Positions 11,346-23,269 of a stretch of 64,000 nucleotides of DNA are shown piece by piece; the first letter of the stretch is position 1, and each line of letters opens with the position of its first letter. The notes under the pieces are model-generated. The model ran no database searches. It had not been told where the DNA came from and saw only the letters and a program-made list of their open reading frames with translations. Both the position numbers and the translations under genes were made by a program. The stretch is taken from the NCBI GenBank assembly GCA_963277665.1, contig OY728120.1, positions 427,496,138-427,560,137 of the forward strand, written 5' to 3'. Origin of the DNA: Viscum album (lineage: Eukaryota; Streptophyta; Magnoliopsida; Santalales; Viscaceae).

Positions 11346-12547
11346 ATCCCAATCATTTTCACCCTATGGAATATTAGTACAGGAAAGGTATCAGTGTCTA
11401 TTTAAATCACATTTCAAATAATCAAGTATTAAAACATTGATTACCTCATCTAAGTTAGGTTTTTTAGGGGAATGGCTCACCTCAAAGCTGGTGGGGGGTC
11501 GGGCGGGATCGTCATGCACGGGTTGTTGTTGAGTTGTTTCTTCTCTTCACCTCTCACCCATCAATTTTTCTATAATCTATCTCTGGTATTATAATTAATC
11601 TTGAAAAATAGATAATTTTTCTTGAAGCTTTTCAATTTTTTCATTTTGATCCTCCTCTTGTTTTTTATTTTTGAAAATATGTTTGGGGTGTCACCCCAAA
11701 ACCCGTACCTCTGACGCAGTCATACTGTTCTTGCTGCTTCTGGGCTACTAATAGTATGTCTGCAACTAGTGCGATTGTTGTTGATTCTTGTGACTATGTC
11801 AGATAGAAAATATAGAAAAATAAGTAGTTATTGTAAATTAATAGTGATTTAAAGAAAATAAAATTTATATAATATCATACTTACACATGTTTCCCACACT
11901 TTTTGTGTGTTTTAATCTATCTGTATCCCCTCTTTATTTACACGAGCCTCCTACCATATCACATGGTATGGGATCAATATGGATTTTGATTTCGATTCAT
12001 TAATCTGCATATAAACAAGGAAACATGGTTATGTTGTTGTTTTATGTCACATACTAGTAGTAGGGTAGATTTAAAAGACGTATCAATTTTTTCTCAAGTT
12101 TAGCGTACCCCATCCTTTCTATATAGTAAGGGTACAATAGTTTTGTTGTGCGTTTTTTATTTTCAGAACATAGTAGATGTTTCATAAATAAAAAACTATC
12201 AATTAGAGTGATCAATACAAGCAAAGGTCAAAAAACGTATTACCCCACACAATGTACCTGAAAAGTTGTCTCCCCATGACGGTTGCTAAACGCATCCCAT
12301 GCTCCTTGGGATATCAAGTGTGCGTAAAGAGGAGGTGGGTGCGGCTTGATTTTCCCTTATGCATCATAAGATGATATTTTGTCAAAATTGTGCAGAAACA
12401 TCTTTGAATCCTTCCTGCAACTCTTAATACATATTCCTTGTGTGAGGAATCTACTATAAATGCACTATGCAATGGATGATGAAGAGTAAGTCAATATTTT
12501 GGTATTTTATTTTATTTTAATAAATTAAAAAAATGATATCATAATGT

Positions 12548-13068
12548 TACCGTAATCTCTTCCCACATTAGTGTATTCATCCCGGTGACAACATGGTTCC
12601 ATGACTGTACATCAATCGGCACGCATTGCCGAGTGACGATTCCAATGTAGCAACTAAAGATGGCTCTGTTGGGGTTAACATATTGGTCTCGTTTATTCCA
12701 TCCCACCTAAAATTTTATGCCTTTTGCTTTTTCCATAAGGATTTTGGCTAACACCGTCAAACTAGTACGCTCTTGTTTTTTTGCACTTTCAGGGTTTCAT
12801 TTCCTATTATTTCCCTAGAAGTAGAATCAATATCTTCCCCTGAAGTGCTAGCATCGGCAATGGGACCAGGAGCAACATGTTGAGAAAACTGTTGTACCTC
12901 AGCACATGGACAAGACACAATAGGTTCAGAAAACTATTGTTGCTCTGGACTGGGACCACCAGCATCTTGTTGAGAAACTTGTTGTTGCTCTACAGTGGGA
13001 CCACTAGCTGCTGGTTGAGTGACCTTTTGTGCCTCGGGATTGGGCGCATCAGTAAGTGCAGAAGTCAT
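12548..13068 (-). pseudogene. Transposase_24 (Ptta/En/Spm)-like N-terminal part
   Basis: It starts at the ATG read from 13068 (MTSALTDAPNPEAQKVTQPA). A Q-rich repeated part follows with four similar units ending in GP. After a frameshift in an A-run it reads ERTSLTVLAKIL, a TAG, then VGWNKRDQYVNPNRAIFSCY and IGIVTRQCVPIDVQSWNHV, ending at a GT donor near 12548. The GQPxGxN...SYIG...R..VPI...W pattern is typical of PF03004. The gene is broken by at least three lesions here. Confidence 0.68.
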
Positions 13069-13162
13069 TATATGTAGAAGTGGTTTAATATTTAATTTAG
13101 ATTACATAAAAATAGAAGTGAAAAGATAATAACATAACGTAACACAATATATGTTATAATAA

Positions 13163-16100
13163 TCAAATAACATGATTATTGTACCCCATTTTTTTCATTA
13201 AAGTCTGAAGAGATTTCACTCCTCTATTGACTATGTAAATCCCTTCATTGTGGGCTCCTATGACATACAAAACGTCTTCTACATTGGAACCACTTAGAAA
13301 TGATTGTGATGTCCCTATAAAAGGGTCAACTTCCATTAAACTTGCATCTGACCCTTTAGTTGTTTTGGTTGATAACAGAACAATTGACCAATTTCGGTTA
13401 GCAAGGTCTGGAACAAAAAATACATGTACTGCCTGTGATGCCATTATAAATGGTTTCTTATTTCTCCCCTTCCTTACTAAAATCAACTTTCACGAATCCT
13501 AATTCATCTATTGTAACATCACTCCTCTTATCAACCTACTTGCATTGAAAAATCAGCACTTTGAATTTCGTATAATCCAACTCCCTTATTCGTTTGATGA
13601 TGCCAAAGTATGACATATTTGCATAACTTGGATTTTTTTTCCTTAGCACCGGAATCATGAATCGCCTTAGCCAAAAGTGTAACCCCACTATTCTACATAG
13701 TACTATCTTCATCATGTTCATTAGTATAGAATGTATAACTATTAACTGCATAAGAATTGTAAGATAATACATACACACTTACTCCTGCAGCTAACCATCG
13801 AAGTTATTCTGAAATTGAGTCGGGAGTTTTATCTATCTTCTTAAAAATCTGTTCTCAAAACCATCTTATAAACTGTCAATTATGTGTATATGATATCCAT
13901 TTTTCAGCCCTAGAAGGATTCAAACTCCAAATAATTTCTTTGTGGGTTTGAACATATGGGTCAACATCGAAACTATTATGAAAAACATAAATGTGGGCCT
14001 GCTCTTGATTTGTAATATTGATTGCGACAACCTCTCTTCCAGAAATTACTTCACCCTCAAGCCGCTCAGTGTGACGGGATTTCGGTAGGCCAACGATTTC
14101 CACACAATACAGATATTCGGTACAAATTCAACATCTTCCTCAACAATATATTACTCAGCAATACAACCCTCTAGCAGACATCGGTTTTTGACATACCCTT
14201 TAAAAATCATTATATACCAATCAATAGGGTACATCCATCTATAATGTACAGGACCACATAGTCGAATCTATCTCACCTAATGATCCATAAATTAACCATC
14301 ATATCGAAAAATGTCAGTGGGAAGAAAATTTTCCAATTCACATAATATGACGGCAATTTATATTTCCATAGTTGGCAATTTCGTCGGGTCTATAACTTTG
14401 TATCATATATCATTGAAGAAGAATCAAACCTTTTTTAATGTATGGCGGTCATTTTTGGGAAAAATGCAATGTAAAGCTATAGGAATTAGATCTTGCATCA
14501 AAACATGGAAGTCATGTGATTTCAGACCCTCTAATTTTAAATCTCCCATTGACACGATGTTCTTGATATTTTATATTAATACCCCTCTGGAACCATTACG
14601 TCATTCAATAAGTTTCAAAACTGATATCTCTCAGGCTTGGAAAAAGTGTAAGCAGCAAGAGGAAGAAATGTTCATTTTTAACCCTTCACTGGTGCCAACT
14701 CTTATCGTATTCTCATCTCAACCATGTCCAATCTAACCTTAATTCCATCCTTTGTTTGGCCGGGTGCTTTTAGCAATGTGTCGATGACACTATCACATAC
14801 ATTGTTTCCAACATGCATTACATCAACAGAATTTCTAACATATAGACAATTCCAGTATGGTAATAAAAAAAACTGATCTCTTTTTCCAATCAGTTTTCGT
14901 AAGGTTTTTCGAAAACGGTTTACCAAAAGTAGTGTCCAAATATTTTACTTTCTCAAACAATTGATCACTGTTTATTGGAGATGGTGATTTACATTCTTCT
15001 GAACATCCTTCGAATGATGTCGTCCAAGATCGGTACTTATGTCATCAGGGTAGAAATCTGTGATGTCCTAGAAACACGATTTTCGATGAATGTTTCAACC
15101 TAATTGATTGTGTACCTTGTTTGCAAATGGGACACCCTTGAGTTCCTTTATTGCTATATCCTGAAAAATTTCCCAAAGCAGGAAAGTCATTTATCCTTCT
15201 GTACAACATGTCTTTCAATGTGAAATGTTCATTTTTGTATGCATCATACAATGTAACACATGAATCCCACAATATTTTCAAATCCTCGATCAATGGGGCC
15301 AAATAAACATCAATATCATTTCCCGGCTGTTTTGGTCCTGATATAAGCATAGATAATAAGATGTACTTTCATTTCATGCATAACCGGGGTGGTAAGTTAT
15401 AGTTTACCAATATAACCGGCCATGTACTGTGACTGCTGCTCTATAAACCAAAAGGATTCACCCCATATATAGATAATGCCAGATGATGGTTTCTCGGCTT
15501 ATTCCCAAATTCAGGATACTTGTGATCAATTCTCTTCCACTGAGGAGAGTCTGCCGGGTGACATAGTTTCCCATCTTTAATTCTTGTATCGGCATGCCAT
15601 GTCAATTGTCCTATAGTCTCCTCACTTCCATATAGGCATCTAAACCTAGGAATGATGGAAAGTACCATACAACTTTCATAGGACTGGAATCATCTTTCTT
15701 GTATTGGGAAGAACCACACTTTGGGTATTCTTTAAGTGATTTGTGGTCATTGTGAACCAATATATGGTAATTCGGACAAGCATGTATTCTTTCAGAGATC
15801 ATACCCATCGATCGTAGCATTCATTTGGTAGTGTATGTTCGGTTTGGGAGTTCATTATCTTCAGCAAGAATGTCATTCAGGAGAGCAAGTGGTTCCGAAA
15901 AACTAGCATCACTCCACCCATTGCCTGCTTTCAAATTATACAGCTTCAATACGGCTGACATTGCTGTATATTTAGTGCAACCAGCATACAATGGTGTTTT
16001 TGCACAACTCTTTAACTTCTCAAACAATTTTGGGTAATGACGAAGTTCATCTTCAACTGTCTTTGTCATTTCCTCAATACGATCTTCATTATCATTCACA

Positions 16101-16441
16101 TCAATAATCACACCCCCCATATGATTGTCTTCACTCTTCACACTTCTAATCATATCCGATGTTCTATAAAATGTCGTGTTCTCTGAGCCACTACCTACAT
16201 TCGTTTTTTCCCAGTGTTTATTCCAACATGTATAACTTCGTTCAATTCCGTGAACGATCAGGTGTTCTTCCAACTCCTCTGGACTAATTTGTCTTGAATA
16301 ACAACAACGTAAACATAGAAGAATGATGTGAGAAGGGTCACATGAATGATCTTATACAAACTTGATAAACTCTTTCACACCATCTTCATACTCTTTTGTC
16401 AACCGATTTGCATTCATCCATTCTTTATTCATATTCATCAT
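13163..16441 (-). pseudogene. CACTA transposase, TNP2/TNPD type (Transposase_21), degraded
   Basis: This gene would encode the DDE transposase that cuts the CACTA ends. The start is ATG at 16441 (MMNMNKEWMNANRLTKEYED). Domains in order: Transpos_assoc (16441-16230, EEFIKFV-like then LEEHLIVHGIERSYTCW); Transposase_21 (16140-14700, with PLYAGC, NGWSDASF, NELPNRTY, ERIHACPN, HLALSIYGVNPFG, QPGNDIDVYLAPLIEDLK, LPYWNCLYVRNSVDVMHV); DUF4218 (about 14690-14110, GLKSHDFHVLMQDL, HYRWMYPIDW); DUF4216 (about 13780-13200, YFGIIKRIRELDYTKFKV, KKPFIMASQAVHVFFV). Stops and frameshifts separate the pieces. A usual acidic residue in xDGxNPF is Tyr (15465-15467), and the Glu of DVMHVExNV is Gly (14807-14809), so it is probably inactive even apart from the stops. 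Confidence 0.88.
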
Positions 16442-16927
16442 CTTTAGGGGTTCGATCTCGAACTTCCCAAATATTATGTTTTAAATAATCAAGTAGCATT
16501 GTTTGGGTTTTATAAAAACAAATCATTGTACAAATTCATTTAAACTCATGTAAAATCCATATACATGGTGTGTCCAGTAGTGTGAACATCGTGTATGTAT
16601 AAGATACCTATTTTAATCTGACGTTTATCAAATTTCTTCCAAGTTAGACTTACAAAGAATCAATGATTCCTTCTAAAATAAATGAAATTTAGAATGACTT
16701 GAGCTAAAGGCGTGTACTTTTGATACATTTTGAGTCACCTGAGCAGCTATGCATCACATTTTTGTGGAATAAATGGTGTGTAGTCCTTACAAGACCACTA
16801 GGGGTGTATAGTCTATACACATCAAGTCTCTATGGTATCTATACATGGTGTGAGTGAAGTAAAACACATGTCATATGGTTCTACCATTATTTCATGGAAT
16901 GTACTTGGTTTCATTCTGAAGTATATG
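16442..16927. other. 5' side of the transposase gene, no coding signal
   Basis: AT-rich sequence between the transposase start codon and the Tekay-1 insertion. Together with 27274-29524 it would form the leader and probable long first intron of the CACTA transcript, since the terminal promoter lies near 30100. No gene is seen. Confidence 0.4.
16923..16927. other. Target-site duplication of Tekay-1 (left copy)
   Basis: ATATG immediately before the Tekay-1 5' LTR. It is repeated exactly at 27269-27273 after the 3' LTR, as expected for integrase-mediated insertion. Confidence 0.85.
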
Positions 16928-19571
16928 TGTAATGACCCAAAGTTTCATTAAGGGAAATTCCTCTTGATCTAATTAAATGACTCTTTGTGTAAAATGTTTA
17001 TATAAAATGTCAAATTCTTTGGTTTTATGTTAATAATTGTGACTGTTGCTTTTATAGCCGTTGAATAGTGATCAAATGATTAGTATAAATATAGGGCTTT
17101 AACAAATCCAATTTACTCAGACAAAGGAAGTGGTGACCTCATCAAGTAGAATTGCTCCATACGAAGCCCATATGTAGGAGCTCGGAAATTAGGTGGCATC
17201 TTTCGGCTTCGCTCTTGACCAAGCCCATGCTGAGCCCCATCATGTCAAGCTCGAACGTGACTGTCTACGGGAAAAGTGGAAGTTGAAAGAAATTACCACT
17301 CGAGCGATGCTATCCGAGCCACCCCAAGAGTCTGTCACCATCGCACACCTTACCCTTAGGTCTTATGCAGCTTTTTTAAGGGGTTATGTAACAAACTTCT
17401 AGTACTATGTTCATGTATATTATTTTTTTGTATATAATAATGAATATACCTTCTTGTCATTATTGATAAATTGTAAATAGTTTTTATTGTAAAAATAGTT
17501 TTTTTAGTTATTATTTAATTAAGAAATATATATTATTAAATTAAGGGATTTTTGAATTAAATAATATTTTAATAAAATATTATTATTATAATTAAATTAA
17601 TTTTATTATATATAAATGATCATATAATTTTATGAATGCAATTATAATTTTTATTAAGGTTTGAAAGTCATTTATGTTAAAACCCGTGAAATTTTGATAA
17701 ATGTTAGTTTTTATTTTAAAATTGAAAATTATCGTATTTATAAAATTATTTAGATAAAAGAAATGATATTTCTAGAATCAGGATGTCATAATTTTCCAAC
17801 AGGGAATTTTTCATAATTTTCTAAGACAGTCAAATGTTTGGGTAAAAATCTAATACAGTTTAAATATATAATGTGTTTTATGACATCATAATGACCTAAT
17901 AGTGATGTAATAAAATACTATAAGCTTCATGTTCGGCCAATATATTTTTTACTATTAAAATAATGTGATTTTGAGTTTGTTTGACTTACTTTTAAAAGAA
18001 TTAATGGACCCCTCAAGACTTATTAATCATCTTTTCTTTTTAAATTATCTTCCATGGGAGTGTGACTCACCTCCACATAAGAAACCCCATTATTTTAAGA
18101 TTTTCCAACTTTGGCATTATAAAATATTTTTTTCCTCTTCCCTTTCCAAAAACCATGGGAAAAACCATGGGATGGTTTGTGGTTTGGATTAATTTAATAT
18201 AAGGGGTCCCAAACCTAAATAATAATGAATTTCCTCACCTTTCAAATATAAACCCACCCATGCTCCCACTTCCTCCTCGCTAAAAGCCTTCAGAGTCTAT
18301 CCAACCTCTGCCCTACTTTCTCTAGAATCCTCCATGGCTTCCCCAAGCTCCCAAGAAGCCTCTCTCAATCCTCTCTCAAGACTTTGGAAGCACACATCCA
18401 AGTAAGGGTTTTTTCTTCCTTTCTCATTTTTGTCCAATTTTTATTAAGTTGATTTTCCCATTTAATTTCAATTATTAATGTTGGGGTATAGTTTCCCCCC
18501 TCCCTATTATTTCCCTTTTTATGTTTGAATGATGGGAGACCACTTTCTCTATCATTAAATTCCTCCCATGTACACTTGTTACTATGCCTAAATTCTAAAA
18601 GGAACTTCTCTCTCCTCATTTACATTCAAGCAATACTTTTGTATCATGAATCTAAATTCCATTACAGTTGTTGGGTCATGTATCTATATGACCTCCTTAC
18701 ATTCCATTACATGTAAATATGGTGAGTAACCTCGTTCTCTCACATTAACCATTTTTATGAATTATTATGTCACACCGTTATGCTGCCGAAATCGAACCGA
18801 TTTTCTAAGCCAATGCCATTGTGTAGTGAATACCATGCCCATATCTCTATAAAGGGTATTCATCTTCATGAAAATTTACTTATTGATCATAAATTTTCAT
18901 TCCACATTCCTTTCTCTTGGAATAAATTATTATTATTTTATGAATCCATGTTTTATAATCCATGTGGCACACTTATGCATGAAATGAAATGTTTAAGCAG
19001 GGTGTGCCCTTATAGCACTCCAATGCATTGGGTAAAGTATAGTATCCTTGATACATCTTGTGCAATTAGTGTTGACTCATGCTAATTAAAGTTCAACAAG
19101 GATTTACTTGTGCTTCATGTGCAATGTGGACTTTCTCATGCTCCATGTGTAATGAGCCTTAGCTCATTCTAATTCCATGTTAAGTGTTGTTTCCACATTT
19201 CCATGTTATGATTATCATGCATTATAATGCCTTTATGTCCATAGTTCTCTTGTTCTATATTGATATGCCTATTTTTTAACATTTATTCTATTCCTCATGT
19301 ATTCCATGTCTTTTTCTCTTACTGGGCTTTATAGCTCACCCCTTTTCTTATGCATGTCCTCAGGTTATCCCATGCAATGCTAAGTACGAGGGAATGTAGT
19401 GGTCATGTAAAGGAAGTTTTCAATAAAGATGTTGTATTTCATGTTTTAAGTTGATATGTAAGGATCCTATGCCCCAAATACACTATACCACTTGATCTTC
19501 CATGTTGTATCAATTGAATAGTTTATTTAATAACTCATGTTTACGATTTTAATAAAAGTAGGGTTGTCATA
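16928..19571 (+). repeat. 5' LTR of Tekay-1
   Basis: Starts TGTAATGACCCAAAG and ends GGGTTGTCATA. It aligns along its full length with 24627-27268, with scattered substitutions and small indels. It holds an extremely AT-rich stretch (about 17410-17700) and a two-copy 30-bp repeat around TGCTTCATGTGCAATG (about 19105-19165; also 26800-26855 in the other LTR). Confidence 0.93.
18247..18252 (+). promoter_or_regulatory. Putative TATA box of the Tekay-1 5' LTR
   Basis: TATAAA followed by CCCACCC, conserved in the 3' LTR as TATATAAA (25946-25953). A second candidate TATAAATA is at 17084-17091 (24783-24790 in the other LTR). The downstream candidate is followed by a pyrimidine-rich stretch typical of plant start sites, so I favour it. 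Confidence 0.45.
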
Positions 19572-19573
19572 GT

Positions 19574-19585
19574 TGGTATCAAAGG
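19574..19585 (+). other. Primer-binding site of Tekay-1
   Basis: TGGTATCAAAGG, three bases after the LTR, matches the initiator Met tRNA complement TGGTATCAGAGC at all but two positions. Confidence 0.75.
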
Positions 19586-20046
19586 ATTGGTTTAGTTATT
19601 TTGGGATTAGGATTAGAAATTCCTAGTAAAGCCTTAGAGACAAGACTAAGTATAATATTAACATCACTACATTTTGGTAAGTACTAAGTAAGTGGTTTAT
19701 CAAAAAAATACATCCCTGTCTGGATACGAGCTGGTAGAGGCGGCTCTAGCACAGATTTATCCTAGGGGTAAAACCCAAAAACACCACTTTGAGCTACACT
19801 CAATCGCGAACTTGTGAACGACAATGGGCCTTACTGCACTCTTGGTTACGACACTCCTGGGGGATATTTTTTTGATAAATTCACAAGAATAGTATGAACA
19901 TGTATTAAGGGAATTAAAAAAATGCCCCTAAGATTATATGTTAGAAAGTAGATCATGAAAATCCTCGATTGAAGCCTACAGATTCATAAGTTAAGGAAAT
20001 AAAATTTATTTATAAGTCATCAAATTTTGTATTTGGATTACCCTTT

Positions 20047-21110
20047 ATGTGTTACCCCCTAACATTCCTTTTATTCCAGCCAAGGTCTGGTAATAGGAGG
20101 ACTTGGGCTAACAACCGATGTGAAGATCAGTGTGATGACTGTACTAATGAGAGGCCCAATCCAATGGGAGCGGGAATCGTGAACTTTGTAACACTTCTCT
20201 CTCAGCTAACTCAAGATTTTAATAGAAACACAGGTCAATAGGAATGTTCAACCCCTCCTCATAAAGAACAAGTCGCTATTGAGAGCTTCACGAGACAAAG
20301 GCCTCCTACTTTTAGTGGATCATCAGATCCCACAATCGATGAACAGTGGATCAACTCCATTAAAAAGATCTTCTGCATCCTTCAATGATATGAACAAGAG
20401 AAGGTTCTAATGGCGGAATATCATATGGAGGGTGAATCTGATCAATGGTGCAAATTGATCAAAAATAAGAAGCCTGAGGAGGACTTCAAGGCGTTGGAAT
20501 GGAAGGATTTCTAGAAGTTGTTTTTTGATAAATATTTTCTGTGCACCCTTTGACTTAATATGGAAAGGGACTTCCTCTCCCTCAAGAAAAAAGAAGAAGA
20601 ATATGTTGGATCATATGAGGAAAACGTCACAAGGCTTGTATGATATGCTTCTGGCTTGGTCGTTACCCTCGAATGCAAGGTTGACTTCTTCTTTGGTGGG
20701 ATGAAGCCTAGCCTGCGGAATGCATTAGCGATCTGTGACTTCGACAGCTGTGAGAAAATTGTCCGATGTGCCCTCAAGGTCAAAATGGAGATTAGGGAAT
20801 CACAGGGGTATAATGGGGACAAGAAGTGTATGGTGGAATTCAATGCTGGCGGTCTGATGGATAATTCCAATGGTGCAAGAAGATCAAGAACCCCAATTGC
20901 CAAAATTGCGGAATGAATCTCCATGGAAATTGCCTCATGGGGACGAGGAAATGCTTTAGGGGTGGAAGAGAAGGGTACCTAGCCGCTAACTGTCGGCAAG
21001 AAAGACCCACTTCTATGACAGAGGAGAGGAATGCTTCGTTCGAAACTCAACGCATTGTTCATTGCTATAAATGAAAATAACTAGGGAATATTTCAAATCA
21101 TTGCCCTAAT
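20047..21110 (+). pseudogene. gag: Tekay-1 gag (broken)
   Basis: Retrotransposon capsid gene. The Retrotrans_gag core is visible: RQRPPTFSGSSDP (20295-20333), EQWINSIKKIFCIL, KVLMAEYHMEGESDQWC (20403-20450), then FFDKYFL and FLSLKKKEEEYVGSYEENV (20575-20630). A cysteine-rich tail follows at 20895-21100: CQNCGMNLHGNC, then KCFRGGREGYLAANC, in which a usual Cys (Gly here) and His (Tyr here) are replaced. Stops occur after CILQ, KDF, CTL and RLV. The start is not certain; MCYPLTF at 20047 is merely the first ATG in the frame. Confidence 0.82.
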
Positions 21111-21113
21111 CCA

Positions 21114-21743
21114 ATGGTTTTCAGAGTCAACCGACAACCTCTAAGGCAGCAAGCAAGAGCCTTTTCCATCACTTCTGCTGAAGTGAACCCTAAGAATGAA
21201 GTGGTGATAGGTACCCTAGTTTTTCATTCAAGAATAGTGAACATACTTTTTGATTTAGGTTCTACGCATTCTTTTATATCTCTAAAGTTTATTAGAACAA
21301 TCCTAGAACCACCAAAAACCATGGAAGTGAAGATGTCGGTAAGTATCGAAAGTGGGGAAATAATTGCACCCCATGAATATAAGTCCTCCCCTGTTATAAT
21401 CTGTGGATTGAATTTCCTGGAGAACCATGTCATACTCCCTCTGGTGGAATTTGATGCAATTTTTGGCATGGATTGGATTTACTTTTATAGAGCTAACATA
21501 AGTTGTCTGGAGAGGGAAATCACACCTCATATAAAGAATCGACCCCCGATTCATTGCAAGTTTAAGGAGGAAGATGAATCTAATTTTTCTCCATCATCTC
21601 AAGAATGGATATTACATCCCTATGACCACGTGTATCTGGCTCAGATGACTGAGTCCAAGGAAGAAACCATCCTTGAAGAAATGCTTATTGTGAGGGAATT
21701 CGTGAAGTGTTTCTTGAGGAACTACATGGTCTTTCTCCTATAA
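21114..21743 (+). pseudogene. Tekay-1 aspartic protease region
   Basis: Longest open stretch of the front half of pol (209 codons). It contains the retropepsin pocket as NILFDLGSTHSFISL (residues about 43-57); the normal D-S/T-G is D-L-G (21252-21260), so the enzyme would be inactive. A later segment (PLVEFDAIFGMDWIYFYRAN, about residues 110-129) matches the second conserved part, where GMDW is typical. It processes Gag-Pol in functional relatives. Confidence 0.82.
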
Positions 21744-21789
21744 GAGATGTTGAATTCTGAAATTAACTTATACCTAGAGAAAAAACAAT

Positions 21790-22600
21790 ATCCAAGACTC
21801 CATATATAATGTATGTCGTTGAGCATGAAGAGATGAAGAAACAACTATAGGAGAATCTATATAAAGGGTTTATACGCCCAAGTCCTTCACCCTGGGGTGC
21901 ACAAGTCCTCTTAGTCATGATGAAGGATGGGTCAATACAGCTTTTCATCGATTATCATGAACATAACCAAATCACAATAAATAAAAAGTATCCTCTGCCA
22001 CATATCTATGAATTGTTCGATCCACTGCGTGGAGCACAATACTTCTCCAAGGTAGATTTTCATTCGAGATATTATCAAGTAAGGGTGAAGAAGGAAGATG
22101 TCCCCAAGACTGCTTTTCGTACAAGATACAGGCACTATTAATTCATTGTAATGCCTTTCATACTCACCAATACTCCATAAATATTCATGGACTTGATGAA
22201 TAGAGTCTTTAGAGATTACATAGACAAATGTTTTGTAGTCTTTATAGATGATATTCTAATATACTCCAAAACCAAGGATGATCATGAGGAGCATTAAAGA
22301 ACTGTACTGGAGACATTGCGCAAGGAGAAGCTCTATGAAAAGTACAGAAAGTGTGAGTTTTGGTTGAAGGAAGTCTCATTCTTGGGCCATATCATCACAA
22401 GAAATTAGATATCTATGGATCCCTCCAAATCAGATGCAATTAAGGGATGGCTGAGGCCAACATCGTTAACAGATATCTGTAACATCTTGGGGTCAGCTAG
22501 ATATTATTAATGATTTGTGAGAAATTTCTCATGATTGTACAACCCTCTTACCAAGCTAACTTGAAAGGGAGTAAAGTTTTCATGGAGTGATGAATGTGAT
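21790..22600 (+). pseudogene. Tekay-1 reverse transcriptase
   Basis: Copies element RNA to DNA in intact relatives. Visible motifs: [20 protein letters not shown] (where K/R-DGS-RMCVDYR-LN is usual), [40 protein letters not shown] (21917-22110), then [13 protein letters not shown] with the FIDD catalytic pair at 22241-22252, and FLGHIIT at 22381. Stops follow RYRHY (22139), EEH and TRN. The tail continues into SDAIKGWLRPTSLTDI. Confidence 0.88.
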
Positions 22601-22629
22601 GAAATCTTTAAGGAGTTGAAAAGGAGGCT

Positions 22630-23260
22630 TATTACTACACCCGTGATCACTTTACCCACAAGTGGGGAACGTTCTGTGGTATTCAGTGATTCTTCGAAGA
22701 AGGGATTAGGCTGTGTGCTGATGCAGAATGATAAAGTGATATCCTATGCCTCAAGGCAGTTGAAAATCCATGAGTGAAACTATCCTATGCATGAACTAGA
22801 GTTGGCGGCGGTGATCTCTGCCTTGAAAATCTGGCAGCATTATCTCTATGGGGAGAAATGTGAGATATATACTGACCACAGGAGTCATAAATATATATTC
22901 ACACTGAAAGAGATTAATATGAGCTAGAGAATATGGATAGAGCTCATCAAGGATTATGACTGTTCAATACATTTCCACCCTGGGAATGTGAACAAGGTAG
23001 AAAATTCCCTATGTAGAAAGGACCGAGCCATACTATCAATGATGAGAATTGAGAATGATCCAATATTCATAGAATTGATGAAGATGGACGTGGGAATCAT
23101 AAAGAATGGAACATCATCAATCCTTTCACAAATGATTTCTCAACCATCTCTTTTGGAAAGTTTAAAGGATGATCAAAAGGATGATGTAGGAATTAAAGAA
23201 AAATTGGAAGCTATCAAAAAGGGAAAATCCTTAGAGGTTAATGTTAATGAAGAATGAATT
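22630..23260 (+). pseudogene. Tekay-1 RNase H
   Basis: RT-type RNase H that would remove template RNA. Seen: TTPVITLPTSGERSVVFSDS (22636-22695), GLGCVLMQNDKVISYASRQL (22708-22767), NYPMHELELAAVISALKIW (22780-22836), HYLYGEKCEIYTDHRS and IELIKDYDCSIHFHPGNVN. A TGA follows KIHE and a stop follows INMS. It ends with a linker of about 90 codons (22988-23257) open to 23257. Confidence 0.82.
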
Positions 23261-23269
23261 GCATGATTT

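Larger units (their letters stand above)
9755..13068 (-). pseudogene. CACTA second gene: Transposase_24-like, DUF8039-like and ULP1 protease regions
   Basis: This is the second gene of the CACTA, downstream of the transposase in the same direction, as is usual for plant elements that carry ULP1. Order on the - strand: an N-terminal Q/P-rich segment with repeated EQQQ/GP motifs (13068-12780); a Transposase_24 (Ptta/En/Spm)-like segment (about 12790-12548); an exon resembling DUF8039, with LRVSINVAN then ELPIPNDND (about 11340-11100); and a ULP1 C48 peptidase domain (11017-9755). The N-terminal half has a TAG after PSPEQQ, a frameshift in an A-run near 12795 and another TAG after KGIKF. The DUF8039-like exon has one TAG. 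The ULP1 half is open up to its last junction. The role of ULP1 in these transposons is not settled; the family normally cleaves ubiquitin-like proteins such as SUMO. Confidence 0.78.

Noticed and set aside
14311..14736. 141-codon frame on the + strand
   Set aside because: It is antisense to the DUF4218 part of the transposase, whose motifs on the - strand (GLKSHDFHVLMQDL, HYRWMYPIDW) are clear.
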